From: Xenopus tropicalis
Taxonomy: Eukaryota > Chordata > Amphibia > Anura > Pipidae
Direction of reading: 5' to 3'
Assembly: GCF_000004195.4 (NCBI RefSeq)
Contig: NC_030679.2
Coordinates: 153,471,374 to 153,535,373, forward strand
Length of the DNA: 64,000 nucleotides
Under the pieces are notes generated by a model, which saw only the letters and a program-made list of their open reading frames with translations, did no database searches and was not told the origin of the DNA. Both the position numbers and the translations under genes were made by a program. Of the stretch, positions 1 through 12,900 are shown piece after piece; position 1 is the stretch's first letter, and every line of letters begins with the position of its first letter.

Positions 1-3000
1 TGAGTGCCCTTGATACTGAGTGAGTGCCTTTGATACTGAGTGAATTCCCTTGATACTGAGTGAGTTGCTATTACATGAGTAGCGCTTTGATACTGAGTGA
101 GTGCCTTTGATACTGAGTGAATGCCCTTGATACTTAGTGAGTGCCTTTGATACTGAGTGAGTGCCCTTGATACTGAGTGAATGCCCTTGATACTGAGTGA
201 GTGCCTTTGATACTGAGTGAGTGCCCTTGATACTGAGTGAGTGCCTTTGATACTGAGTGAATGCCCTTGATACTGAGTGAGTGCCTTTGATACTGAGTGA
301 GTGCCCTTGATACTGAGTGAATGCCCTTGATACTGAGTGAATGCCCTTGATACTAAGTGAGCACCCTTGATACTGAGTGAGTGCCCTTGATACTAAGTGA
401 GCACCCTTGATACTAAGTGAGTGCCCTTGATACTAAGTGAGCGCCCTTGATACTGAGTGAGCGCCCTTGATACTGAGTGAATGCCCTTGATACTAAGTGA
501 GCACCCTTGATACTAAGTGAGTGCCCTTGATACTAAGTGAGCGCCCTTGATACTGAGTGAGCGCCCTTGATACTGAGTGAGCGCCCTTGATACTGAGTGA
601 GTGCCCTTGATACTGAGTGAGCGCCCTTGATACTGAGTGAGTGCCCTTGATACTAAGTGAGTGCCCTTGATACTGAGTGAGTGCCCTTGATACTAAGTGA
701 GTGCCCTTGATACTGAGTGAGTGCCCTTGATACTAAGTGAGTGCCCTTGATACTAAGTGAGTGCCCTTGATACTAAGTGAGTGCCCTTGATACTGAGTGA
801 GTGCCCTTGATACTAAGTGAGTGCCCTTGATACTGAGTGAGCACCCTTGATACTGAGTGAGTGCCCTTGATACTGAGTGAGCGCCCTTGATACTGAGTGA
901 GTGCCCTTGATACTGAGTGAGCGCCCTTGATACTGAGTGAGTGCCCTTGATACTGAGTGAGCGCCCTTGATACTAAGTGAGCACCCTTGATACTAAGTGA
1001 GTGCCCTTGATACTGAGTGAGTGCCCTTTATACTAAGTGAGTGCCCTTGGTACTGAGTGAGTGCCCTTGATACTAAGTGAGTGCCCTTGATACTGAGTGA
1101 GTGCCCTTGATACTAAGTGAGTGCCCTTGATACTGAGTGAGTGCCCTTGATACTAAGTGAGTGCCCTTGATACTGAGTGAGCGCCCTTGATACTAAGTGA
1201 GCGCCCTTGATACTGAGTGAGTGCCTTTATTGAGTGAGCGCCCTTGATACTGAGTGAGTGCCCTTTATACTGAGTGAGTGCCCTTGATACTGAGTGAGTG
1301 CCCTTTACTGAGTGAGCGCCCGATACTGAGTGAGTGCCCTTTATACTGAGTGAGGCGCCCTTAGGTACTGAGTGAGTGCCCTTGATACTAGTGAGTGCCC
1401 TTGATACTGAGTGAGTGCCCTCAATACTAAGTGACGCCCTTGATACTGAGTGAATGCCCTCAATACTAAGTGAGTGCCCTTGGATACTGAGTGAGCGCCC
1501 TTGATACAAGTGAGCGCCCTTGATACTGAGTGAGTGCCCTTGATACTAAGTGAGCGCCCTTGATACTGAGTGAGTGCCCTCAATACTAAGTGAGCGCCCT
1601 TGATACTGAGTGAATGCCCTTGATACTAAGTGAGCGCCTTTGATACTGAGTAAGTGCCCTTGATACTGAGTGAGTGCCCTTGATACGGAGTGAGTGCCCT
1701 TGATACTGAGTGAATGCCCTTGATACTGAGTGAGTGCCTTTGATACTGATTGAGTGCCCTTGATACTGAGTGAATGCCCTTGATACTGAGTGAGTGCCTT
1801 TGATACTGAGTGAGTGCCCTTGATACTGAGTGAATGCCCTTGATACTGAGTGAGTGCCTTTGATACTGAGTGAATTGGAGGTGGCGCCCTTGATACTGAG
1901 TGAGTGCCCTTATTACTGAGTGAGTGCCCTGATACTGAGTGAGTGCCCTTTATACTGAGTGAATGCCCTTGATACTGAGTGAGTGCCCTTCTATACTGAG
2001 TGAGTGCCCTTGATACTGAGTGAGTGCCCTTGATACTGAGTGAGTGCCCTTGATACTGAGTGAGCGCCCTTGGTACTGAGTGAGTGCCTTTTGATACTGA
2101 GTGAGTGCCCTTATACTGAGTGAGGCCCTTTATTACTGAGTGAACGCCCTTGGTACTGAGTGAATGCCCTTGATACTAAAGTGAGCGCCCTTGATACTAA
2201 GTGAGTGCCGTTGATACTAGTGAGCACCCTTGATACTGAGTGAGCGCCCTTGATACTGAGTGAGTGCCCTTGATCTAAGAGTGGAGCTCCTTTTGCATAC
2301 TGAGTGCCTCAATACTAAGTGAGCGCCCTTGATACTGAGTGAGTGCCCTTGATACTTAGTGAGCGCCCTTTGATACTGAGTTAGTGCCCTCATACTAAGT
2401 GAGTGCCCTTGATACTGAGTGAGTGCCCTTAGTACGATGTAGTGCCCTGATTACTGAGTGAATGCCCTTGATACTGAGTGAGTGCCTTTGATACTGAGTG
2501 AGTGCCCTTGATACTGAGTGAATGCCCTTGATACGGAGTGAGTGCCCTTGATACGGAGTGAGTGCCCTTGATACTGAGTGATGCCCTTGATACGGAGTGA
2601 GTGCCCTTGATACTTTAATGAGCGCCCTTGATACTGAGTTAGTGCCCTCAATACTAAGTGAGTGCCCTTGATACTGAGTGAGTGCCCTTGATACGGAGTG
2701 AGTGCCCTTGATACTGAGTGAATGCCCTTGATACTGAGTGAGTGCCCTTGATACTGAGTGAGTGCCCTTGATACTGAGTGAATGCCCTTGATACTGAGTG
2801 AATGCCCTTGATACTGAGTGAGCGCCTTTGATACTGAGTGAGTGCCCTTGATACTGAGTGAATGCCCTTGATACTGAGTGAGTGCCTTTGATACTGAGTG
2901 AGTGCCCTCAAGAATGAGTGAGCGCCCTTGATACTGAGTGAGTGCCCTTTATACTGAGTGAGTGCCCTTGATACTGAGTGAGTGCCCTTTATACTGAGTG

Positions 3001-3556
3001 AGTGCCCTTGATACTGAGTGAGTGCCTTTGATACTGAGTGAGTGCCTTTGATACTGAGTGAGTGCCTTTGATACTGAGTGAGTGCCCTTTATACTGAGTG
3101 AGCGCCCTTGTTACTGAGTGAGCGCCCTTGATACTAAGTGAGCGCCCTTGATACTAAGTGAGCACCCTTGATACTGAGTGAGTGCCCTTGATACTGAGTG
3201 AGTGCCTTTGATACTGAGTGAGTGCCTTTGATACTGAGTGAGTGCCCTTTATACTGAGTGAGCGCCCTTGGTACTGAGTGAGCGCCCTTGATACTAAGTG
3301 AGCGCCCTTGATACTAAGTGAGCGCCCTTGATACTGAGTGAGCGCCCTTGATACTGAGTGAGTGCCCTCGAGAATGAGTGAGCGCCCTTGATACTGAGTG
3401 AGTGCCCTTGATACTAAGTGAGCTCCTTTGATACTGAGTGCCCTCAATACTAAGTGAGCGCCCTTGATACTGAGTGGGTGCCCTATATACGGAGTGAGTG
3501 CCCTTGATAATGAGTGAGTGCCCTTGATACGGATTGAGTGCCCTCGATACTGAGTG
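1..3556. repeat. 20-bp minisatellite array in slc2a4 intron
   Basis: About 178 tandem copies of a 20-bp unit (TGAGTGCCCTTGATACTGAG) run from the left edge to about 3556. Common variants are GTGCC/GCGCC/GCACC/ATGCC and ACTGAG/ACTAAG. The first 1.2 kb is very regular; 1.2-2.5 kb has many indels. The array lies directly upstream of an slc2a4 exon, so it sits in that gene's intron and its left end is outside the window. Because 20 is not a multiple of 3, minus-strand frames cycle through units and give short repetitive open frames that I regard as non-coding. Confidence 0.97.
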
Positions 3557-3766
3557 AGGGGCCTTACGAGTGACCTGGTTCCTAGGAGTTGGGTTCTGTG
3601 GGTTCCAGTTCATCCTTGTTGGAGCCCAATGCATTCCATGTGGGGGCGGCTCCTTATTGCCCCGGGGAGGGCATTTGATATTATATAGAGCCTGTATGTA
3701 TATATGGGGGGTGCCCCCTGCTGTAAGGCTTTATGGGTACCCCAATTCTCTCTATCCCCCCCTCAG

Positions 3767-3954
3767 GCCTGCGGCGCCTCACTGGGCTCCCCGACGTTAC
3801 GGACGACCTGTCGGACATGAAGGAGGAGAAGAGGCAGATGGACTCGGAGCCAAAGGTCTCCATCCTGCAAATCTTCCGCTCCCGCAACTACAGGCAGCCA
3901 ATCCTGGTGGCCATCGTCCTGCAACTGTCCCAGCAACTGTCGGGCATTAACGCT
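3767..3954 (+). CDS. slc2a4: slc2a4 exon: loop end and helix 7
   Basis: A 188-bp exon between acceptor CCCCCCTCAG and donor GTGAGT. It starts at codon position 2 (the split codon is probably Ser, as in GLUT4) and encodes [14 protein letters not shown] through [11 protein letters not shown]. It holds the end of the cytoplasmic ICH loop and most of helix 7. RLTG and the EKR-type loop are closer to GLUT4 than to GLUT1. Confidence 0.96.
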
Positions 3955-6900
3955 GTGAGTACCAGCAGGGTCACTGGCCCCCGGGGCTACTAACTTGCCC
4001 CTCCCAACAAGGAGTAACTCAATATCATTTGCCTCCAGATATTCTATTACTCCACGGATATTTTCTCTAAGGCGGGAGTGGAGCAGCCAATCTATGCCAC
4101 GATCGGCGCCGGAATCGTCAACACAGCATTTACTGTGGTATCGGTAAGTGGACCTCCCAGTGGTACCGGCGTATTATCTCCCGGGTGGGGAATGGGCCTC
4201 CCAGTGGTACCGGCGTATTATCTCCTGGGTGGGGAATGGGCCTCCCAGTGGTACCGGCGTATTATCTCCTGGGTGGGGAATGGGCCTCCCAGTGGTACCG
4301 GCATAGTATCTCCCGGGTGGGGAATGGGCCTCCCAGTGGTACCGGCATAGTATCTCCCGGGTGGGGAATGGGCCTCCCAGTGGTACCGGCGTATTTTCTG
4401 CTGGGTGGGGAAGGGGCCTCCCAGTGGTACCGGCATATTATCTCCTGGGTGGGGAATGGGCCTCGAAGTGGTACAGGCGTATTTTCTCCTGGGTGGGGAA
4501 TGGGCCTCCCAGTGGTACCGGCGTATTATCTCCCGGGTGGGGAATGGGCCTCCCAGTGGTACCGGCATATTATCTGCCGGGTGGGGAATGGGCCTCCCAG
4601 TGGTACCGCTTATTACTGACAGTTGTCTCTTGCTGGCAGTTATTCCTAGTAGAGAGGGCGGGACGGCGCACACTGCAGCTCCTGGGATTGGCTGGAATGA
4701 TCGTTTGCGCATTACTAATGACGGCGGCGATGGTGCTACAGGTAATAACTCGGCTGAGCCTGGGGGTCCCACATACTCGTTACTAAAACATCAGATTTTT
4801 CCATCACTAGAGAGAAAGCGATGGGCAGAGACGTGAAACAGAGAGACGAACGGGTGAATTAAAATATCAGTAGCGAGATGGCTGGATGAGAGAGAGAAAG
4901 AGAGAGAGAATGAAAGAGACATTAGAGGAGACAGATGGAAAGAGATGGGAGAGAGGGAAGGATACAGTTATGAGGAGAGAGAGAGGGAAGGATACAGTTA
5001 TGAGGAGAGAGAGAGGGAAGGATACAGTTATGATTAGAGAGAGAGGGAAGGATACAGTTATGATTAGAGAGAGAGGGAAGGATACAGTTATGAGGAGAGA
5101 GAGAGGGAAGGATACAGTTATGATTAGAGAGAGAGAGAGGTAAGGATACAATTATGATGAGAGAGAGAGGGAAGGATACAGTTATGATTAGAGAGAGAGG
5201 GAAGGATACAGTTATGATTAGAGAGAGAGGGAAGGAAGGATACAGTTATGATTAGAGAGAGAGGGAAGGATACAGTTATGAGGAGAGAGAGAGGGAAGGA
5301 TACAGTTATGATTAGAGAGAGAGAGAGGTAAGGATACAATTATGATGAGAGAGAGAGGGAAGGATACAGTTATGATTAGAGAGAGAGGGAAGGATACAGT
5401 TATGAGGGGGGAGAGAGGGAAGGATACAGTTATGATTAGAGAGAGAGGGAAGGATACAGTTATGAGGAGAGAGAGAGGGAAGGATACAGTTATGAGGAGA
5501 GAGAGAGGGAAGGATACAGTTATGATTAGAGAGAGAGAGGGAAGGATACAGTTATGAGGAGAGAGAGAGGGAAGGATACAGTTATGATTAGAGAGAGAGG
5601 GAAGGATACAGTTATGAGGAGAGAGAGAGGGAAGGATACAGTTATGATTAGAGAGAGAGGGGGTACAGTTATGAGGAGAGAGAGAGGGAAGGATACAGTT
5701 ATGAGGAGAGAGAGGAAGGATACAGTTATGAGGAGAGAGAGAGGGAAGGATACAGTTATGAGGAGAGAAGAGGGAAGGATACAGTTATGATTAGAGAGAG
5801 AGGGAAGGATACAGTTATGATTAGAGAGAGAGGGAAGGATACAGTTATGAGGAGAGAGAGAGGGAAGGATACAGTTATGATTAGAGAGAGAGGGAAGGAT
5901 ACAGTTATGATTAGAGAGAGAGGGAAGGATACAGTTATGATTAGAGAGAGAGGGAAGGATACAGTTATGATTAGAGAGAGAGGGAAGGATACAGTTATGA
6001 TTAGAGAGAGAGAGAGGTAAGGATACAATTATGATGAGAGAGAGAGAGGAGGATACAGTTATGAGGAGAGAGAGAGGGGAAGGATACAGTTATGAGGAGA
6101 GAGAGAGGGAAGGATACAGTTATGATTAGAGAGAGAGAGAGGTAAGGATACAATTATGATGAGAGAGAGAGGGAAGGATACAGTTATGATTAGAGAGAGA
6201 GGGAAGGATACAGTTATGATTAGAGAGAGAGGAAAGGATACAGTTATGATTAGAGAGAGAGGGAAGGATACAGTTATGATTAGAGAGAGAGGGAAGGATA
6301 CAGTTATGAGGAGAGAGAGAGGGAAGGATACAGTTATGATTAGAGAGAGAGGGAAGGATACAGTTATGATTAGAGAGAGAGGGAAGGATACAGTTATGAT
6401 TAGAGAGAGAGGGAAGGATACAGTTATGATTAGAGAGAGAGGGAAGGATACAGTTATGATTAGAGAGAGAGGGAAGGATACATTATGATTAGAGAGAGAG
6501 GGAAGGATACAGTTATGAGGAGAGAGAGAGGGAAGGATACAGTTATGATTAGAGAGAGAGGGAAGGATACAGTTATGAGGAGAGAGAGAGGGAAGGATAC
6601 AGTTATGAGGAGAGAGAGAGGGAAGGATACAGTTATGATTAGAGAGAGAGAAGGAAGGATACAGTTATGAGGAGAGAGAGAGAAGGATACAGTTATGATT
6701 TAGGAGAGAGGGAAGGATACAGTTATGAGGAGAGAGAGAGGGAATGATACAGTTATGAGGAGAGAGAGAGGGAAGGATACAGTTATGATTAGAGAGAGAG
6801 AGAGAGAGTAAGGATACAATTATGATGAGAGAGAGAGGGAAGGATACAGTTATGATTAGAGAGAGAGGGAAGGATACAGTTATGATTAGAGAGAGAGGGA

Positions 6901-9900
6901 AGGATACAGTTATGATTAGAGAGAGAGGGAAGGATACAGTTATGATTAGAGAAGAGAGGGAAGGATACAGTTATGAGGAGAGAGAGAGGGAAGGATACAG
7001 TTATGATTACAGAGAGAGGGAAGGATACAGTTATGATTAGAGAGAGAGGGGATACAGTTATGATTAGAGAGAGAGGGGAAGGATACAGTTATGATTAGAG
7101 AGAGAGGGAAGGATACAGTTATGATTAGAGAGAGAGGGAAGGATACAGTTATGATTAGAGAGAGAGGGAAGGATACAGTTATGATTAGAGAGAGAGGGAA
7201 GGATACAGTTATGATTAGAGAGAGAGGGAAGGATACAGTTATGATTAGAGAGAGAGGAGGATACAGTTATGATTAGAGAGAGAGGGAAGGATACAGTTAT
7301 GATTAGAGAGAGAGGGAAGGATACAGTTATGAGGAGAGAGAGAGGGAAGGATACAGTTATGAGGAGAGAGAGAGGGAAGGATACAGTTATGATTAGAGAG
7401 AGAGGGAAGGATACAGTTATGAGGAGAGAGAGAGGGAAGGATACAGTTATGAGGAGAGAGAGAGGGAAGGATACAGTTATGATTAGAGAGAGAGGGAAGG
7501 ATACAGTTATGATTAGAGAGAGAGGGAAGGATACAGTTATGAGGAGAGAGAGAGGGAAGGATACAGTTATGATTAGAGAGAGAGAGAGGTAAGGATACAA
7601 TTATGATGAGAGAGAGAGGGAAGGATACAGTTATGATTAGAGAGAGAGGAAGCGATACAGTTATGATTAGAGAGAGAGAGAGGTACGGATACAAAAAAAA
7701 AAAAAATTTATGATGAGAGAGAGAGGGAAGGATACAGTTATGATTAGAGAGAGAGGGAAGGATACAGTTATGATTAGAGAGAGAGGGAAGGATACAGTTA
7801 TGATTAGAGAGAGATGGAAGGATACAGTTATGAGGAGAGAGAGAGGGAAGGATACAGTTATGATTAGAGAGAGAGAGAGGTAAGGATACAATTATGATGA
7901 GAGAGAGAGGGAAGGATACAGTTATGATTAGAGAGAGAGGGAAGGATACAGTTATGAGGAGAGAGAGAGGGAAGGATACAGTTATGATTAGAGAGAGAGG
8001 GAAGGATACAGTTATGAGGAGAGAGAGAGGGAAGGATACAGTATGGAGGAGAGAGAGAGGGAAGGATACAGTTATGATTAGAGAGAGAGAGGGAAGGATA
8101 CAGTTATGAGGAGAGAGAGAGGGAAGGATACAGTTATGATTAGAGAGAGAGGGAAGGATACAGTTATGAGGAGAGAGAGAGGGAAGGATACAGTTATGAT
8201 TAGAGAGAGAGGGGGATACAGTTATGAGGAGAGAGAGAGGGAAGGATACAGTTATGAGGAGAGAGAGGGAAGGATACAGTTATGAGGAGAGAGAGAGGGA
8301 AGGATACAGTTATGAGGAGAGAGAGAGGGAAGGATACAGTTATGATTAGAGAGAGAGGGAATGATACAGTTATGAGGAGAGAGAGAGGGAAGGATACAGT
8401 TATGATTAGAGAGAGAGGGAGGATACAGTTATGATTAGAGAGAGAGGGAAGGATACAGTTATGATTAGAGAGAGAGGAAGGATACAGTTATGATTAGAGA
8501 GAGAGGGAAGGATACAGTTATGATTAGAGAGAGAGAGAGGTAAGGATACAATTATGATGAGAGAGAGAGGGAAGGATACAGTTATGAGGAGAGAGAGAGG
8601 GAAGGATACAGTTATGATTAGAGAGAGAGAGAGGGAATGATACAGTATGAGGAGAGAGAGAGGGAAGGATACAGTTATGAGGAGAGAGAGAGGGAAGGAT
8701 ACAGTTATGATTAGAGAGAGAGAGAGGTAAGGATACAATTATGATGAGAGAGAGAGGGAAGGATACAGTTATGATTAGAGAGAGAGGGAAGGATACAGTT
8801 ATGATTAGAGAGAGAGGGAAGGATACAGTTATGATTAGAGAGAGAGGAGGATACAGTTATGATTAGAGAGAGAGGGAAGGATACAGTTATGAGGAGAGAG
8901 AGAGGGAAGGATACAGTTATGATTAGAGAGAGAGGGAAGGATACAGTTATGATTAGAGAGAGAGGGAGGGATACAGTTATGATTAGAGAGAGAGGGAGGA
9001 TACAGTTATGATTAGAGAGAGAGGGAAGGATACAGTTATGATTAGAGAGAGAGGGAAGGATACAGTTATGATTAGAGAGAGAGGGAAGGATACAGTTATG
9101 AGGAGAGAGAGAGGGAAGGATACAGTTATGATTAGAGAGAGAGGGAAGGATACAGTTATGAGGAGAGAGAGAGGGAAGGATACAGTTATGAGGAGAGAGA
9201 GAGGGAAGGATACAGTTATGATTAGAGAGAGAGAGAGGGAAGGATACAGTTATGAGGAGAGAGAGAGGGAAGGATACAGTTATGATTAGAGAGAGAGGGA
9301 AGGATACAGTTATGAGGAGAGAGAGAGGAAGGATACAGTTATGAGGAGAGAGAGAGGAAGGATACAGTTATGATTAGAGAGAGAGAGAGGTAAGGATACA
9401 ATTATGATGAGAGAGAGAGGGAAGGATACAGTTATGATTAGAGAGAGAGGGAAGGATACAGTTATGATTAGAGAGAGAGGAAGGATACAGTTATGATTAG
9501 AGAGAGAGGGAAGGATACAGTTATGATTAGAGAGAGAGGGAAGGATACAGTTATGAGGAGAGAGAGAGGGAGGATACAGTTATGATTAGAGAGAGAGGGA
9601 AGGATACAGTTATGATTAGAGAGAGAGGGAAGGATACAGTTATGATTAGAGAGAGAGGGAAGATACAGTTATGATTAGAGAGAGAGGGAAGGATACAGTT
9701 ATGATTAGAGAGAGAGGGAAGGATACAGTTATGATTAGAGAGAGAGGGAAGGATACAGTTATGATTAGAGAGAGAGGGAAGGATACAGTTTTGATTAGAG
9801 AGAGAGGGAAGGATACAGTTATGATTAGAGAGAGAGGGAAGGATACAGTTATGAGGAGAGAGAGAGGAAGGATACAGTTATGAGGAGAGAGAGGGAAGGA

Positions 9901-12900
9901 TACAGTTATGATTAGAGAGAGAGGGAAGGATACAGTTATGATTAGAGAGAGAGGGAAGGATACAGTTATGATTAGAGAGAGAGGGAAGGATACAGTTATG
10001 AGGAGAGAGAGAGGAAGGATACAGTTATGATTAGAGAGAGAGGGAAGGATTACAGTTATGATTAGAGAGAGAGGAAGGATACAGTATGATTAGAGAGAGA
10101 GGGAAGGATACAGTTATGATTAGAGAGAGAGGGAAGGATACAGTTATGATTAGAGAGAGAGGGAAGGATACAGTTATGATTAGAGAGAGAGGGAAGGATA
10201 CAGTTATGATTAGAGAGAGAGGGAAGGATACAGTTATGATTAGAGAGAGAGGGAAGGATACAGTTATGATTAGAGAGAGAGGGAAGGATACAGTTATGAG
10301 GAGAGAGAGAGGGAAGGATACAGTTATGATTAGAGAGAGAGGGAAGGATACAGTTATGAGGAGAGAGAGAGGGAAGGATACAGTTATGAGGAGAGAGAGA
10401 GGGAAGGATACAGTTATGATTAGAGAGAGAGAGAGGGAAGGATACAGTTATGAGGAGAGAGAGAGGGAAGGATACAGTTATGATTAGAGAGAGAGGGAAG
10501 GATACAGTTATGAGGAGAGAGAGAGGGAAGGATACAGTTATGAGGAGAGAGAGAGGGAAGGATACAGTTATGATTAGAGAGAGAGAGAGGTAAGGATACA
10601 ATTATGATGAGAGAGAGAGGGAAGGATACAGTTATGATTAGAGAGAGAGGGAAGGATACAGTTATGATTAGAGAGAGAGGGAAGGATACAGTTATGATTA
10701 GAGAGAGAGGGAAGGATACAGTTATGAGGAGAGAGAGAGGGAAGGATACAGTTATGATTAGAGAGAGAGGGAAGGATACAGTTATGATTAGAGAGAGAGG
10801 GAAGGATACAGTTATGATTAGAGAGAGAGGGAAGGATACAGTTATGATTAGAGAGAGAGGGAAGGATACAGTTATGATTAGAGAGAGAGGGAAGGATACA
10901 GTTATGATTAGAGAGAGAGGGAAGGATACAGTTATGATTAGAGAGAGAGGGAAGGATACAGTTATGATTAGAGAGAGAGGGAAGGATACAGTTATGATTA
11001 GAGAGAGAGGGAAGGATACAGTTATGAGGAGAGAGAGAGGGAAGGATACAGTTATGAGGAGAGAGAGGGAAGGATACAGTTATGATTAGAGAGAGAGGGA
11101 AGGATACAGTTATGATTAGAGAGAGAGGGAAGGATACAGTTATGATTAGAGAGAGAGGGAAGGATACAGTTATGATTAGAGAGAGAGGGAAGGATACAGT
11201 TATGAGGAGAGAGAGAGAGGGGGGGATACAGTTATGATTAGAGAGAGAGAGGGAAGGATACAGTTATGATTAGAGAGAGGGAAGGATACAGTTATGATTA
11301 GAGAGAGAGGGAAGGATACAGTTATGATTAGAGAGAGAGGGAAGGATACAGTTATGAGGAGAGAGAGAGGGGGGGATACAGTTATGAGGAGAGAGAGAGA
11401 GGGGGATACAGTTATGATTAGAGAGAGAGGGAAGGATACAGTTATGATTAGAGAGAGAGGGAAGGATACAGTTATGATTAGAGAGAGAGGGAAGGATACA
11501 GTTATGAGAGAGAGAGAGAGGAGGGAAGGATACAGTTATGATTAGAGAGAGAGAGGGAAGGATACAGTTATGATTAGAGAGAGAGGGAAGGATACAGTTA
11601 TGATTAGAGAGAGAGGGAAGGATATCAGTTATGATTAGAGAGAGAGGGGAGGATACAGTTATGAGGAGAGAGAGAGGGAAGGATACAGTTATGAGGAGAG
11701 AGAGAGGGAAGGATACAATTATGAGGAGAGAGAGAGAGGGGGATACAGTTATGAGGAGAGAGAGGGAAGGATACAGTTATGATTAGAGAGAGAGGGAAGG
11801 ATAGAGTTATGAGGAGAGAGAGGGAAGGATACAGTTATGAGGAGAGAGAGAGGGAAGGATACAATTATGAGGAGAGAGAGAGAGGGGGATACAGTTATGA
11901 TTAGAGAGAGAGGGAAGGATACAATTATGAGGAGAGAGAGAGAGGGGGATACAGTTATGATTAGAGAGAGAGGGAAGGATACAGTTATGAGGAGAGAGAG
12001 AGGGAAGGATACAGTTATGAGGAGAGAGAGAGGGAAGGATACAGTTATGAGGAGAGAGAGAGGGAAGGATACAATTATGAGGAGAGAGAGGGAAGGATAC
12101 AGTTATGAAGAGAGAGAGAGGGAAGGATACAGTTATGAGGAGAGAGAGAGAGGGAAGGATACAGTTATGATTAGAGAGAGAGAGGGAAGGATACAGTTAT
12201 GATTAGAGAGAGAGAGGGAAGGATACAGTTATGATTAGAGAGAGAGGGAAGGATACAGTTATGATTAGAGAGAGAGGGAAGGATACAGTTATGATTAGAG
12301 AGAGGGAAGGATACAGTTATGATTAGAGAGAGAGGGGATACAGTTATGAGGAGAGAGAGAGGGAAGGATACAATTATGAGGAGAGAGAGAGAGGGGGATA
12401 CAGTTATGAGGAGAGAGAGAGGGGGATACAGTTATGAGGAGAGAGAGAGGGAAGGATACAATTATGAGGAGAGAGAGAGAGGGAAGGATACAGTTATGAT
12501 TAGAGAGAGAGGGAAGGATACAGTTATGAGGAGAGAGAGAGAGAGGGGGATACAGTTATGATTAGAGAGAGGGAAGGATACAGTTATGATTAGAGAGAGG
12601 GAAGGATACAGTTATGATTAGAGAGAGAGGGAAGGATACAGTTATGAATTAGAGAGAGAGGAAGGATACAGTTATGAGGAGAGAGAGAGGGGGGGGGATA
12701 CAGTTATGAGGAGAGAGAGAGAGGGGGATACAGTTATGATTAGAGAGAGAGGGAAGGATACAGTTATGATTAGAGAGAGAGGGAAGGATACAGTTATGAT
12801 TAGAGAGAGAGGGAAGGATACAGTTATGAGGAGAGAGAGAGAGGGAAGGATACAGTTATGAGGAGAGAGAGAGAGGGAAGGATACAGTTATGATTAGAGA

